From assembly GCA_963823505.1 (NCBI GenBank), contig CAWGLY010000007.1, positions 124,001-188,000 on the forward strand: 64,000 nucleotides of DNA. Reading direction: 5' to 3'. Source of the stretch: DATHZQ01 sp963823505 (GTDB lineage: Bacteria; Actinomycetota; Acidimicrobiia; Spongiisociales; UBA5794). Numbering within the stretch: the stretch's first letter is position 1; each line of letters begins with the position of its first letter. Under the pieces are notes generated by a model. The model saw nothing but the letters and a program-made list of their open reading frames with translations. It ran no database searches and was not told the DNA's origin. Shown in pieces: positions 9,077 through 18,850 of the stretch. A program made the position numbers and the translations under genes.

Positions 9077-10570
9077 ATGCGCCACACGATTCCAACCCCA
9101 GTTCGCCGCCCAGTCGCAATGGCCGTTCTGATGGCAGCGGTGGTGCTCCTCACCTTCCTCGTCCCCATCGCCACCGCCAACGCTACGAGCTGTGATCCCC
9201 AACACGTAGGCCACTCCGGACGACAATGGATAGTCGTCCCGTCCGAGGGTGACGACACCATGAACATCCAATGCGCGCTCGACGAAGCGGCGGCCTCTGG
9301 GCAGGGCGCCGACGTTCGTCTCGCTCCCGGAGGGTTCACTGCAGGTCTGCTCACGGGTACGAACTTCCGCGGCACATTCCGCGGGACCGGCGTGGACGAA
9401 ACCAGCGTGGTGGCGCTCCCTGACCTCGACTGCCAGGGTCGAATCGACATCGGGCGGGGAACGACGTGGATCTACTTCAACGGCGGGGACGTGACCGTTG
9501 CCGACATCACCCTCGAGGTCACGGATCCAACGCCGTGTGCGCCTTGGTCGGCGCCGTTCGACGATCCCGGCGACGAGCTTCGGACGAACCTCTTCGGCGG
9601 CATGATCCAGTTCGGCGGCCCGGGAACCGCAGGGCTCACCGATTGTGACGATGCGACACCGCATCACATCGATGGTCGCGTTGCGAATGTGGCCCTCTAT
9701 GGGCCGAAAGTGGACTTTGCTGAAGAGTTTCCGCCGGTCAACCACGGAGTCTGGATCGCTGCCACCATCGCCATCGACTGCCCGCCCGTCCTCTGGTGGC
9801 CGGTCACCGGGGACTTCTCGGTACAGGGCTCGCACTTCGAGGGCCTCGGCTTCGCCGTGGATGCGACCGCGGTCGTCGACGGAACGATCGTTGTCGGCGG
9901 GCAACCCGGCAACGGAAACACCTTTGACGACGTTGCGGTCGGTGTGTCCGGATTCGGTCTCAGCGGATCGCGCATGGTGGTATCCAACAACGACATCCGC
10001 AGCGCACAGGAATGGGGCGTAGTGCTGGTGCAGGGGGAGGCGGCTCTCGCGTTCGGTTACCCGGTCGAGGAGCTGTCAGAGCTCGACGTGCGCAACAACT
10101 TCATCCACGGAGTCGGCAGCGCAGACGGGATCGGCATCATCGATCTTGCGACCTTCATCGCCGGCGACAAGTCCGTCGATGCGCAGATCGTTGCGAACCA
10201 CATCGACCTGGCTGACGTCGAGTACGGAGGCGTCTTCGGTCTGGCTGCATTCGACGTGATCGTGAAGAACAACCTCTTCACCGGTGCAGGGGCGACGGCT
10301 GCGGTCTACCACGGCGTCGACGGTGATCCTTCAGGCAATTGGCAGATCGTGGGCAACGACGTCGGTGACTTCGAAGGCGGCGTCGCCAAGATCTGGCTCG
10401 GCTCCGGTACCTTCGACGACTACGTGAAGACGATGAACCCGGGCGACGACGTGCTTGACGAGGGCACAGACAACACGGTCCTCGGGCCACGGCGCACGGT
10501 GAGCGCAGCTTCCGTGACGATCGACCATACCGGAAGGCTGCTCGACCGAATAGGTGCGGCCGGACGGTGA
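9077..10570 (+). CDS. Secreted right-handed beta-helix protein
   Basis: The 497-residue protein begins with a Sec signal peptide (basic start, hydrophobic core of ~20 residues, cleavage near ATANA-TS at ~residue 37). The rest is rich in short beta repeats such as VVSNNDIRS, DVRNNFIHG, QIVANHIDL and IVKNNLFTG, with the N-rich turns typical of pectate-lyase-like parallel beta-helices. Such proteins bind or cleave polysaccharides, but I see no catalytic motif that names a substrate. Several Cys pairs in the first half fit disulfides outside the cell. ATG 9077 has AAAGAGG and GAAG just upstream. A terminator hairpin follows at 10639. Confidence 0.8.
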   Translation: MRHTIPTPVRRPVAMAVLMAAVVLLTFLVPIATANATSCDPQHVGHSGRQWIVVPSEGDDTMNIQCALDEAAASGQGADVRLAPGGFTAGLLTGTNFRGTFRGTGVDETSVVALPDLDCQGRIDIGRGTTWIYFNGGDVTVADITLEVTDPTPCAPWSAPFDDPGDELRTNLFGGMIQFGGPGTAGLTDCDDATPHHIDGRVANVALYGPKVDFAEEFPPVNHGVWIAATIAIDCPPVLWWPVTGDFSVQGSHFEGLGFAVDATAVVDGTIVVGGQPGNGNTFDDVAVGVSGFGLSGSRMVVSNNDIRSAQEWGVVLVQGEAALAFGYPVEELSELDVRNNFIHGVGSADGIGIIDLATFIAGDKSVDAQIVANHIDLADVEYGGVFGLAAFDVIVKNNLFTGAGATAAVYHGVDGDPSGNWQIVGNDVGDFEGGVAKIWLGSGTFDDYVKTMNPGDDVLDEGTDNTVLGPRRTVSAASVTIDHTGRLLDRIGAAGR

Positions 10571-10638
10571 CCGCGAGCCCATTCGAGCCCTCGGTGCACC
10601 TGCCCTGAACCTACTTCGGGAGCAGCGACAGGCACGGA

Positions 10639-10666
10639 GTGGGCCGGTCCTTCGGGGCCGGCCCAC
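10639..10666 (+). terminator. Strong hairpin with UUCG loop
   Basis: GTGGGCCGG at 10639-10647 pairs with CCGGCCCAC at 10658-10666, and the inner TCC/GGG closes a TTCG tetraloop, giving a 12-bp stem. No T run follows, as is common for actinobacterial terminators. It lies ~70 bases after the beta-helix gene and just before the relic at 10696. Confidence 0.6.
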
Positions 10667-10695
10667 GGGTGTGGGAGTCCCGCGGTCGGAACCGC

Positions 10696-10924
10696 TCACG
10701 CCTCGTCGACGACGCCTCCGATGCTGTCCTCGTGGCGTTGCCAGCGGCGACCGGTGGCGAGTTCGATGTACTCGTAGGCGCGCCGTCGTAGATGACGATG
10801 CGTTTGCTCTTCACGAGCATGTCGCAGTACATCTCGAGCAACTCGTTGTCGAGGCTCATGAGGTCGATGGCTTGCAGCGTCTCGGGGACGGTCCTGGTCT
10901 CGATCATGCCGTCGCCGAGCTCTG
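10696..10924 (-). pseudogene. 3' fragment of the glycosyltransferase-like gene
   Basis: The minus strand here encodes ETRTVPETLQAIDLMSL, ELLEMYCDML and, in another frame, YIELATGRRWQRHED, ending in a stop. This is the C-terminal ~75 residues of the protein at 17148-18701, with most bases unchanged. A 2-base insertion near 10777-10784 breaks the frame. Homology ends abruptly near 10924. It lacks a start and is a relic of a duplication; the intact copy is 6.4 kb away. Confidence 0.85.
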
Positions 10925-10985
10925 TGTTCGGTGGTCCGCAACCCTACCGACACAGCGGGGGCCCTGTCGCAGCAGGAGTGGGAGG

Positions 10986-12284
10986 TCACCCGGGCTCGGG
11001 GAAGCGGATGCGGTGTGCAGTGCGGACTCTTTGGACGTCGTAGGCGGGCAGCTCGCCAAGCCGGCTGGATTCGAGCACCAGATCCGCTTGCACTCGTAGT
11101 GCAGCAAGCGCATCAGTGCGATGGTCTGCCTCGAGTGAGGAGCTGAGCAGCTCGAGGATCTCCAGGATGTAGATCTGCACCGTTGGCTGCCCGACCGCCG
11201 CCAGCCGTACCTCGTCGAAGGCCAACCCGACGAGCTCCTCGTGGGTGAGGGCCTGTGGCAGCAGCAGCACGCGGCCGTCGCGGCCCGTCATGTGGCGTGC
11301 CGGGGGAGTGCGTACCAGCAGCTCCCGCACCACGGCGCCGAGGTGGAACAACGCATCCTGGGCTGTCGTGGGATCGTTGATGCCCGGCGAAAGCGCCTTG
11401 AGCGCGACGTCGGCGAGCTGCCGGACCCCGTAGGTGACGTCCTGCTGCATGGTGCGCGTCTCATCGACCAAGACGGCGCTGCGCACCGCGTCCTTCGTCT
11501 TGTCCTTGTCCGACGGGGGAGGCCATATCGAGCAGAGCGCCGTATTCGGAATCGCGTAGCGGCCGGCAACGGTCTCCAGTTCCATGGCCGACCCAGGTTC
11601 CAGCGTGCCCAACAGCGCGTCATAGTCGACCTGTTGCACCCAGCCTTGCCGGCCGAAGGTGACGGCAAATCCCGCACCATCGGGTCTTCCCAAGTCGTCT
11701 TCGGGTTTCTCGGGCGGAGCGTCGAGCCATGTGTCTCGAATCTTGCTGAGCGCATCGGCGGTGACGCGGTGCAGGATCTTCGACACGTCCATCAAATGGG
11801 CGCTGTGGTCGATGAAAGCGACGATCGAAAGCACGGAGGCCACACCGAGTACGACAGCGAGGAAGATCGAGAGGCTTGGTACCGGCGCACTGACGCCTTC
11901 GCCGACGGGCAGCTGAACGGCCGTCAACACCAGGAGGCAATACACGAATGTTCCGATGACCACCCCCATGACCCGTTTGTTGAACGGGTCGCGGAAGAGG
12001 CCGTGGACCACTCGGGGCGAATACTGGCTCGATGCGAGGGAAATCAGCAGCAGGCTGACCGAAAACGCAATGCCGGCGAACGCAAACGTAGCGCTGGCCA
12101 CCACAGCGAGGACGCTGCGAGCGCTATCGACGGTTGCCGATAGCCGGCTGGGGATGACGCCGATGTTCTGATCCACCTGCAGCATGAGCTCGGCCAGCAC
12201 AACTGCGCCGATGACGAACAGCAAAGGGACCCAAAAGAGGCTGCTTCGGATCTTGTCCCGCAGTTGCCTGATTCGGACCAGCAC
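10986..12284 (-). CDS. DUF2254 family membrane protein
   Basis: The 432-residue protein has about four membrane helices in the first ~190 residues, the conserved ASSQYSPRVVHGLFRDPFN segment, and a soluble C-terminal half with GINDPTTAQDALFHLG, both typical of DUF2254. Function is unknown; the family is widespread in bacterial inner membranes. I chose GTG 12284 because GGGAGGGG precedes it by a few bases, and the paralogue at 7571-8083 uses the same context; a longer frame reaches 12344. Next to its 3' end is the relic at 10696-10924. Confidence 0.85.
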   Translation of the reverse strand: MLVRIRQLRDKIRSSLFWVPLLFVIGAVVLAELMLQVDQNIGVIPSRLSATVDSARSVLAVVASATFAFAGIAFSVSLLLISLASSQYSPRVVHGLFRDPFNKRVMGVVIGTFVYCLLVLTAVQLPVGEGVSAPVPSLSIFLAVVLGVASVLSIVAFIDHSAHLMDVSKILHRVTADALSKIRDTWLDAPPEKPEDDLGRPDGAGFAVTFGRQGWVQQVDYDALLGTLEPGSAMELETVAGRYAIPNTALCSIWPPPSDKDKTKDAVRSAVLVDETRTMQQDVTYGVRQLADVALKALSPGINDPTTAQDALFHLGAVVRELLVRTPPARHMTGRDGRVLLLPQALTHEELVGLAFDEVRLAAVGQPTVQIYILEILELLSSSLEADHRTDALAALRVQADLVLESSRLGELPAYDVQRVRTAHRIRFPEPG

Positions 12285-12420
12285 TTCCCCTCCCAACGAG
12301 ATCGTGGTTCCGGCGGGGAATGTGCTCCGGCACGGTTCCCACACTGAGCCAGGCGAAACCTAGCCGTGCGGCTCGTTCTGAGGAGAGGTTGCTCCAGCCG
12401 GAGTATCCGCCTCCGGTCGG

Positions 12421-12433
12421 TACAGTCCGGGAA
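12421..12433 (+). promoter_or_regulatory. -10 element for a leaderless GH97 transcript
   Basis: TACAGT at 12421-12426 is followed after six bases by ATG 12433, so RNA would start at or near that ATG. The same spacing recurs in front of several other genes in this window. The frame opened by this ATG starts with a basic stretch and a hydrophobic core, like a signal peptide. Confidence 0.5.
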
Positions 12434-14435
12434 TGCGAACGACACCCCGGTTTCGGCGGCGCACAGCATCGACCCTCGGACCCAAACCGAATGTTCTCTC
12501 GGCAGGTGTCTGCGGCGTTGTGACCGCCTCGCTCGTGCCCGGGCGCGGCAACGGGCCTGCGGCTCAGCGGGTCGAGGAATGATCTGGCCCGTAGTCTCTC
12601 CCGACGGTGAACTCGTGCTGGAGTTGGCTATCGGAGCCGCCGGCACGGCAACGTATTCGGTCCGGCTTCGGGACGCACTGGTGATCGCGCCATCCCGATT
12701 GGGGCTGGTCCGTGATGACCAGGCTTTTACCGCAGGGATGGTACCGATCGAGGTGTCCCCTGTTGAATCGGTCGACGATGCGTACGAGCTGGTCCACGGC
12801 AAGCGTCGATCGATACGACACCAGGCCAGGCAGCGAGTCGTCACGTTGCGCGGTCCCGGCGTCGGACTGATCGAGTTCACCATGCGGGTTGCCAACGACG
12901 GCGTGGCTTTCCGCTACCGCTTCCCGGAGCACGATTCAAGGACTTTCAGGGTGACCGACGAGCTGACGACTTTCAACTTCGCTCACGGCGGCCGGGCCTG
13001 GATCCAGCCCACTCAGCCGGCTGCACTTGCCGCCCCCGCCTACGAGGAGCTCTACGCCAATGGCATCGCCATTGGGCACGGGGCCTCCATCCCAAGCTGG
13101 AACATGCCTGCCCTCTTCCAGACCGGCGATCATTGGGTGCTGCTGGCCGAGGCGGATCTCGGGCCCGGCTACTTCGGCGGACATCTCGGCAGCCATCCCC
13201 ATGGGTGGGAGTACCGCATCGTGCTGCCGCAAGTGGCTGAAGGTGGAGGCGTCGGCGAGGTGCAGCCGGAATCGGCACTTCCCTGGCAGATGCCGTGGCG
13301 CGTGATCATGGTCGGCGACGACCTTGCGGCGATCGTCGAGTCGAGTCTGGTCACCAGCTTGAGCACCCCATCGAAAGTTGCCCCAACTGGTTGGATTCGG
13401 CCGGGTCGCGTCTCCTGGAGCTGGTGGTCCGATCACAACAGCCCCAGGGATCTCGACGCACTGCGGACCTACGTCGACCTTGCTGTCGAGTTCGGTTGGG
13501 AGCACACGCTCATCGACGCCAATTGGCAGCTTCACGATGAGGCGGCAATCCGTGCCCTCGTCGCCGAGGCAGCAGCGCGGGGGGTCGGCGTGTTCCTGTG
13601 GTACAACTCTGGCGGTCCCCACAATCACGTCCCCGAACAGCCGCGAGATCGGATGGTCGACACCCATGTGCGGCGTGCCGAGATGGCGAGGCTTGCCGAG
13701 TGGGGTGTTGCCGGCATCAAGGTCGACTTCTTCCACAGTGACAAGCAGGCGGGCATCGAGCTGTATCTCAGCATCCTGAGAGACGCCGCCGAGTATGAGC
13801 TCATGGTCAACTTCCACGGCAGTACGGTTCCCAGGGGCTGGGAGCGGACGTGGCCGCACTTGATGGCGATGGAGGCGGTGGCCGGGGCTGAGCAATACGC
13901 GTTCCGTCCTGAATTCCCCACCGCTGCACCCCCGCAGAACACGATTCTCCCGTTCACCCGCAACGTCGTAGGCGCGATGGACTACACCCCGGTCACGATC
14001 GGCGACCAGCAGTTTCCCCACCTCACGACGGCGGCGCACGAGCTGGCGCTTGCCGTGGTGTTCGAAAGCGGTCTCCTCCACCTTGCCGACTCGGCCGCCT
14101 CCTATCGGAGCCTGCCGGCGGAGGTCCGGGACTACCTGAGTGCGGTTCCCGCCGCGTGGGACGAAACCCGATTGGTTGACGGCGAACCGGGCCGGTACGT
14201 CGTGATGGCCCGCCGCAACGGCGACAGGTGGTTCGTCGCCGGCATCAACGGGACCGGCGAACCGCTCCCGGTGGACGTGGCGCTCGACTTTGCGGATCCC
14301 CGCGGATCGGGTGTCGTGATCGCCGACGGCGAGGGCCGGGACGACGTCATTGTCGGCAACCACGACGGTGACGCTCTGGCGGTGACCCTCGCGCCATGCG
14401 GCGGGTTTGTGCTGCAGTCCGGGCGGGTCCGCTGA
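12433..14435 (+). CDS. Glycoside hydrolase family 97 enzyme, frame broken after signal peptide
   Basis: From ATG 12579 the 618 residues are a full GH97 protein: N-terminal beta-sandwich (VVSPDGELVLEL), catalytic barrel and C-terminal beta domain. VSWSWWSDHNSPRD, GIKVDFFHSDKQ and MAMEAVAGAEQY are family landmarks. Asp in KVDFF corresponds to the nucleophile of retaining GH97 alpha-galactosidases, whereas inverting SusB-type alpha-glucosidases lack it; this mapping is from memory of the family. Before it, ATG 12433 opens a signal-peptide-like frame that ends in a TGA overlapping ATG 12579. One lost base near 12578 would join them into one secreted enzyme. galT and galK downstream support galactosides as substrates. 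Confidence 0.85.
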
Positions 14436-14569
14436 GCGGTTCTGAGCGTGAGCGCCCGCATCGGCGCGCCATCAGGGGAGGGCACTGGTCGATAGCCTCC
14501 CTGAACAACCCCGCCGCGCTCTACCGGCTGAGCCTCGCCGATCCGTTTCTTTCGAGTCGAGATGCACCG

Positions 14570-17113
14570 TCACCCTGGCGATCCATAGTGAGTGAACGCT
14601 GCCCACCAGAGGGCATGAGACCGCATCTCTCTCACGCGCAGGACTGCATCGCGATGTGCTGCGGCGGGCGGCATACCGGCCAGGACCTCCTCGTAGAAGC
14701 GTTCGTTGTACGTCGTCGCTGCGACATTGCCGACGGACCACAGCGTTCCGATGACGTGGGAAGCACCGGCGAGGAGGAACGCCGTGGGGAACGAGATCAT
14801 CTGCTCTGAACGAGCGAGGTCGGGTATGCCGGACTCGCAAGCCGACAGGTTGACGAGCCAGTTGACCTCTTGATGCTGCAGCACAGCACGCAGCGACAGC
14901 CGGTCTTCGAGCTCGAGGCCACTTGACATGGGGTCGAGTGCGTCGTAGCTGCCGTGGCACGAGAAGTGCGCCACAACGCCGTCCGCGTTCAAGTGTCGGA
15001 GCACGTCCGCTGCGGTCGGCATTTCGATGCAGGCGTCGCGGCCGAACATCATGGCAAAGGAGCTGCGGTCACGTCCCAGGTGGAGCTGCGGCCACGACGG
15101 TGGACCGGGGTGGAACACCCCGAAGCTTCCACCTTCTGGACGGTCTCGATGAGCAGCTGCCGCCCATGCTGCGCTGGGTGCGACGGTGATGGCGGCACGT
15201 TCGATCAACGCCGTTCCCTCCGACGTCCGGCCGGCCGCGAACGGGAGCAGTCCACAGAAGCCCGTCGGCGCAATCAGGAGCGCATCGGTGTCAGGGAATC
15301 GCTCGGTGAGCCGGCTCGTGAAATCGACCAGGGCACTCACTGCAGTGCCCGGCTGTCCACGGCGAGCCTCGTCGAGTGCCGTGAAGAGCACATCACCCAT
15401 GTCGAATCGGTTCACGGGGAGGACGACCGGCTCGTCGAGGTGCGTCGACAAGATGACAGTCTCCCAGTCTCCAGCGCAGACCCATACAGTGGCGGGATCG
15501 TCGAAATCCGACCGGGGCGCGCCGGGGCGAGGCAGCCATACCCGCGGTGCTTCCAGTACCTCGCGCGCCCGCGATACATCTCCAGCCACCGCATGGCACG
15601 AGGCGAGGTTGCTGATCAGGCCCTCTGCGTGCGTGGCGAGTTCGCGGAGTGCGCCTCGGTCGCCCCGGAGGCGCTCGGATTCCGATCGGAACGCTTCCAG
15701 GGCGCCCTGCAGCGGTTGGATCGCTGCATACACATCGCCCGCTTGCCGCGCCAGGTAGGCCCTTGTCTCGCCCATTCGGATCGCATCCGAGTAGCCGAGC
15801 TCAGCGTTGAACGTGGTGACCCGGCGCGCCTCCTCCAGGTCGTGGTCGTCCCCAGTCGCCTCGAAGCGCGCGGCGAGCCGGGTGGCCAGGTTTGCCGCCC
15901 GTACCGGCCGACGTGCACTCGAAACGGGTGTCGCGTCGAGCGCATCCCGCAACAGGCGGATCGCTTCGTCGATGTCCTCCCGGCGGTGATGCTCGTCGAA
16001 CCTCTTCCCCAGTAACGCGGCGAGGTTGTGGAGGAAGTCGGGTCGGTCGAATCCTTCTGGCACGGTCCGGTCAAGCGCTTCACGGGCGGCTGCGATCGCT
16101 TGGTCGAGATCCTCGTGGCTCTTCGCCACCTTTGCGCGACCGCCGAGACTTCCCGCCAAGTTGGTGAGGAGCCCTGGCCGGCGCGGGTCGTCGGCATCAA
16201 CGTGATCGACGGCTGCGCGGGCTGCGTCGACTGCTTCGTCCAGGAGCCCTCGGCGCAACGTCAATTGATAGAGCTCGCGCAGCCGCGCCGAGAGCATGCT
16301 GAGGATGACCGGGTAGGCGGGGTCGGCTGCGTCAGCCGCGTCGACGGCGCGCCGCGAGACCGCAATGGACTCCTCCAGCTTCGAGCGATCACCGGTGATC
16401 TCGTACGTGTAGGCCAGGTTCCGGCTCAGCGTGTTGAGGCTGTCGGCATAGGCCAGGCTGTTCGGATCTGCCTCGGCAGCGGCCATCCGCATGGTCTTGG
16501 TCGCCTCGAGCAGATGGGCGGGATCTGCCGTGATCTCGAAGAGCTCGCGTAGCCGCTCGGCGAGGCCAATGAGGTGATCCACACGCTGCGGGATGCCACT
16601 TTGGCCGGCGGCGACCGCCATTCGAGCCAGGTCGACGGCGTCGGCGACGGTGTCAGGGTTGCGTTCGAAGCGCCCGTAGCGCCCCCGAAGCGCGGCCGCC
16701 ATGTGGAGCACACCAGCGGCCATGTTGGGGTGGCATGATCGGAGGAAGCCGTCCTCGGTCGCATAGTGGATAACGAGGAGCGCGGTGCCAAAGTCCCAAT
16801 CCTCAGGTTCGCCTTCCGGAGTGAGCTCCTCGTAGATGTGGACGAGCTGAGCGATGAGGTTCGCGACGTCCCGGTTGTTGTTCCCAATCAGCAGCCCAGC
16901 AATGGCGTACCATCGTTCGGCTTGCCTCGATTGGCCGTCATCCAGCGCAAACCCCGCCGACATCACCAGACGGTTGACGGCATCGGGCCGGCGCAGCTCC
17001 GGGTGGTCGTCGACGATGCGTCGCGCCCTTCGCACCGACACGTCAAACAGCCCCTGGAACAGGTCAGCCAGGGCGGTCTCGTTGCGTGGCGGTGGCGGTG
17101 GATTGGCAGTCAT
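14570..17113 (-). CDS. TPR-repeat CHAT-domain protein (caspase-like protease fold)
   Basis: The 847-residue protein has helical tetratricopeptide-like repeats over residues ~30-500 (recurring LLTNLAG-, FLHNLAA-, RAANLAT-type helices) and a CHAT domain from ~540 to the end. The caspase-type dyad is present: His ~720 in AHFSCHGSYD and Cys ~759 in NLSACESG. The late GTLWSVGNVAATT segment is also typical. CHAT proteases cleave proteins when released by partners, and some act in antiviral or cell-death systems; the role here is unknown. ATG 17113 has GAGGA upstream. It follows the GT-B-like gene by 34 bases on the same strand, so the two are probably co-transcribed. Confidence 0.85.
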   Translation of the reverse strand: MTANPPPPPRNETALADLFQGLFDVSVRRARRIVDDHPELRRPDAVNRLVMSAGFALDDGQSRQAERWYAIAGLLIGNNNRDVANLIAQLVHIYEELTPEGEPEDWDFGTALLVIHYATEDGFLRSCHPNMAAGVLHMAAALRGRYGRFERNPDTVADAVDLARMAVAAGQSGIPQRVDHLIGLAERLRELFEITADPAHLLEATKTMRMAAAEADPNSLAYADSLNTLSRNLAYTYEITGDRSKLEESIAVSRRAVDAADAADPAYPVILSMLSARLRELYQLTLRRGLLDEAVDAARAAVDHVDADDPRRPGLLTNLAGSLGGRAKVAKSHEDLDQAIAAAREALDRTVPEGFDRPDFLHNLAALLGKRFDEHHRREDIDEAIRLLRDALDATPVSSARRPVRAANLATRLAARFEATGDDHDLEEARRVTTFNAELGYSDAIRMGETRAYLARQAGDVYAAIQPLQGALEAFRSESERLRGDRGALRELATHAEGLISNLASCHAVAGDVSRAREVLEAPRVWLPRPGAPRSDFDDPATVWVCAGDWETVILSTHLDEPVVLPVNRFDMGDVLFTALDEARRGQPGTAVSALVDFTSRLTERFPDTDALLIAPTGFCGLLPFAAGRTSEGTALIERAAITVAPSAAWAAAAHRDRPEGGSFGVFHPGPPSWPQLHLGRDRSSFAMMFGRDACIEMPTAADVLRHLNADGVVAHFSCHGSYDALDPMSSGLELEDRLSLRAVLQHQEVNWLVNLSACESGIPDLARSEQMISFPTAFLLAGASHVIGTLWSVGNVAATTYNERFYEEVLAGMPPAAAHRDAVLRVREMRSHALWWAAFTHYGSPG

Positions 17114-17147
17114 GATCCGAGAGTCCTCGTGCGCGGTCAGGGACCTG

Positions 17148-18701
17148 CTACACCTGCTCGACGACGCGTCCGGCTCCAGCCTCGTCGCGTTCCCAGCGGC
17201 GACCGGTGGCAAGCTCGACGCACTTGTAGGCGCCGTCGTAGATGCCGATGCGCTTGTTCTTCACGATCATGTCGCAGTACATCTCGAGCAGGTCGTCGTC
17301 GAGGCTCATCAGGTCGATGGCTTGCAGCGTCTCGGGGATGGTCCTGGTCTCGATCGTGCCGTCGCCGAGCTCTGCGGCGCGGATCGCCCCCCACGCTTCG
17401 TGTCCGCCCACCCGTTCGTTGAAAATCTTCGGCACGGGATAGAACGCCAGCTCGCTCGGCTTGGTGATCATGACGTCGATGACCCGCATCAGGTAATTGG
17501 TTGCATAGACCGCGTGGAAGATGTTGTCGTGAAGGAACACGTGGATACCGTCGGCATGCCCGCTGCGGATCTCATCAGCGAACGCCTTCGTGTTCTCCCA
17601 GTCGAAGTGGGTGTAGAGCTCTGCAGCCGCCGGTCCCATCTCGTTGCGGAGCCACTCCCAGTTGTCGGCGTGGTCGCCGAGGTTCACGAAGAGGGTCACC
17701 TCGCCGCGGTCGACCATCGGCCGGCAATGCTCGATGACGGCCTTGAAGAGCTCCCGTTGCGCTCCCGCCCCACCCATGGTGAGCATCAGCCGCCGTGGCT
17801 CGCTTCGTCGCATCCGGTCCAGCCGGGCGGCACAATCCTCCTCGATCCCCTCGACGAGCTCGTGGTCGACGTGGTGGCCGACGAAGTGGAGCGCATCCGG
17901 CGGCACCGGTCTGAGCATCCGGCCCTTGTCGTCGAAGTTCCTCATGACTCTGAAGCCGTAGTAGCCCGAGGGTGACTGCACGCCGTGCTTGGCGCCTTCG
18001 ATGAGCTGAAAGGCCATCGGCCAGTTGTCGAACATCATGTCGACGACGTGCGTCATGCCGCCGGCCACGGCTCCCATCGTGTTCCACATGTGCGACCCGA
18101 GTAGCGGCGCCTGCTGGGGCAGGGCGCGGTGCAGTCCGGCAAACAGCTCACTCATCCGGTAGTCCCTGGCGTTGGCCTTCACGAAGCGCCACGGCCACCC
18201 CGCGGCGAACGTGTTCAACGCCCAATTGAGACCTGGGAGGGTCTTGTCGCCGGTCGTGATCGACTCCCACACGTATTTGTTGAACAGCTTGCTGCGTTGC
18301 GAGAGTCGCGAGAACTTCGAGTAGTTGGTGTTCCACCAGTTGATCACGTCCGAGCTGATGCCAGGGATGGCAAGGAGGTCGAGCCAATACGGCGTAAAGC
18401 CCATGGCCCTTGCCGCCGACATGCCCGCCATGGCGATCCGGTAGTGACCAAATCCCATGCGCACGGTGGCGCAGATGACACCATTCTCGGGATCGATCGG
18501 CTCGCCGTCTCCGTCGCGGACGATGTCCTTGAGCCCAAACATCTGCCCCAGGTATTCGTTGTCGCGCAGGCTCAGCGTGTAGGTCTCGTCAGGGTCGTAT
18601 TCGAACTTCTCAACGAACATGTTCTGCCACTTGCGGGCGCGCTGCGCCTGCGCCGCATCGAGTTCGTTGCCGTACAGAACGAACCGGTCGTCTGCCGCCA
18701 T
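17148..18701 (-). CDS. GT-B-like glycosyltransferase-fold protein of unknown function
   Basis: The 517-residue protein has an N-terminal motif MGFGHYRIA (~82-90), like the glycine-histidine loop of MurG/MGDG-synthase-type GT-B enzymes, and a second Rossmann-like half with LMLTMGGAGAQRELF, DNIFHAVYATNYL and MITKPSELAF, resembling the donor-binding side. The fold is inferred from these motifs; I do not recognise a characterised homologue or substrate. There is no signal peptide. ATG 18701 with GGAG 6 bases upstream is preferred over a longer frame to 18794. It is transcribed together with the CHAT gene and away from the DeoR regulator. A partial copy is at 10696-10924. Confidence 0.65.
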   Translation of the reverse strand: MAADDRFVLYGNELDAAQAQRARKWQNMFVEKFEYDPDETYTLSLRDNEYLGQMFGLKDIVRDGDGEPIDPENGVICATVRMGFGHYRIAMAGMSAARAMGFTPYWLDLLAIPGISSDVINWWNTNYSKFSRLSQRSKLFNKYVWESITTGDKTLPGLNWALNTFAAGWPWRFVKANARDYRMSELFAGLHRALPQQAPLLGSHMWNTMGAVAGGMTHVVDMMFDNWPMAFQLIEGAKHGVQSPSGYYGFRVMRNFDDKGRMLRPVPPDALHFVGHHVDHELVEGIEEDCAARLDRMRRSEPRRLMLTMGGAGAQRELFKAVIEHCRPMVDRGEVTLFVNLGDHADNWEWLRNEMGPAAAELYTHFDWENTKAFADEIRSGHADGIHVFLHDNIFHAVYATNYLMRVIDVMITKPSELAFYPVPKIFNERVGGHEAWGAIRAAELGDGTIETRTIPETLQAIDLMSLDDDLLEMYCDMIVKNKRIGIYDGAYKCVELATGRRWERDEAGAGRVVEQV

Positions 18702-18785
18702 GCCAGCTCCGTTTCCGAAAGATGCTGCTGTTCTCCTGCTGCGGCGCAACACTACCGCTCGCCGAAGTGGGGGCAGAGGAACCCG

Positions 18786-18797
18786 GTTTTGCAAAAC
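18786..18797. promoter_or_regulatory. Perfect palindrome in the divergent promoter region
   Basis: GTTTTGCAAAAC is a perfect 12-bp palindrome in an A/T-rich patch between the GT-B-like gene (minus, starts 18701) and the DeoR regulator (plus, 18851). In a genome this GC-rich it stands out. It is a candidate operator for the DeoR protein or for carbon-source control. A TTGACA (18816-18821) lies just downstream. Confidence 0.45.
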
Positions 18798-18850
18798 AAA
18801 GGGAAATGATGCCTCTTGACATACAAACGCAAATTATCGAAGATCTGCCG

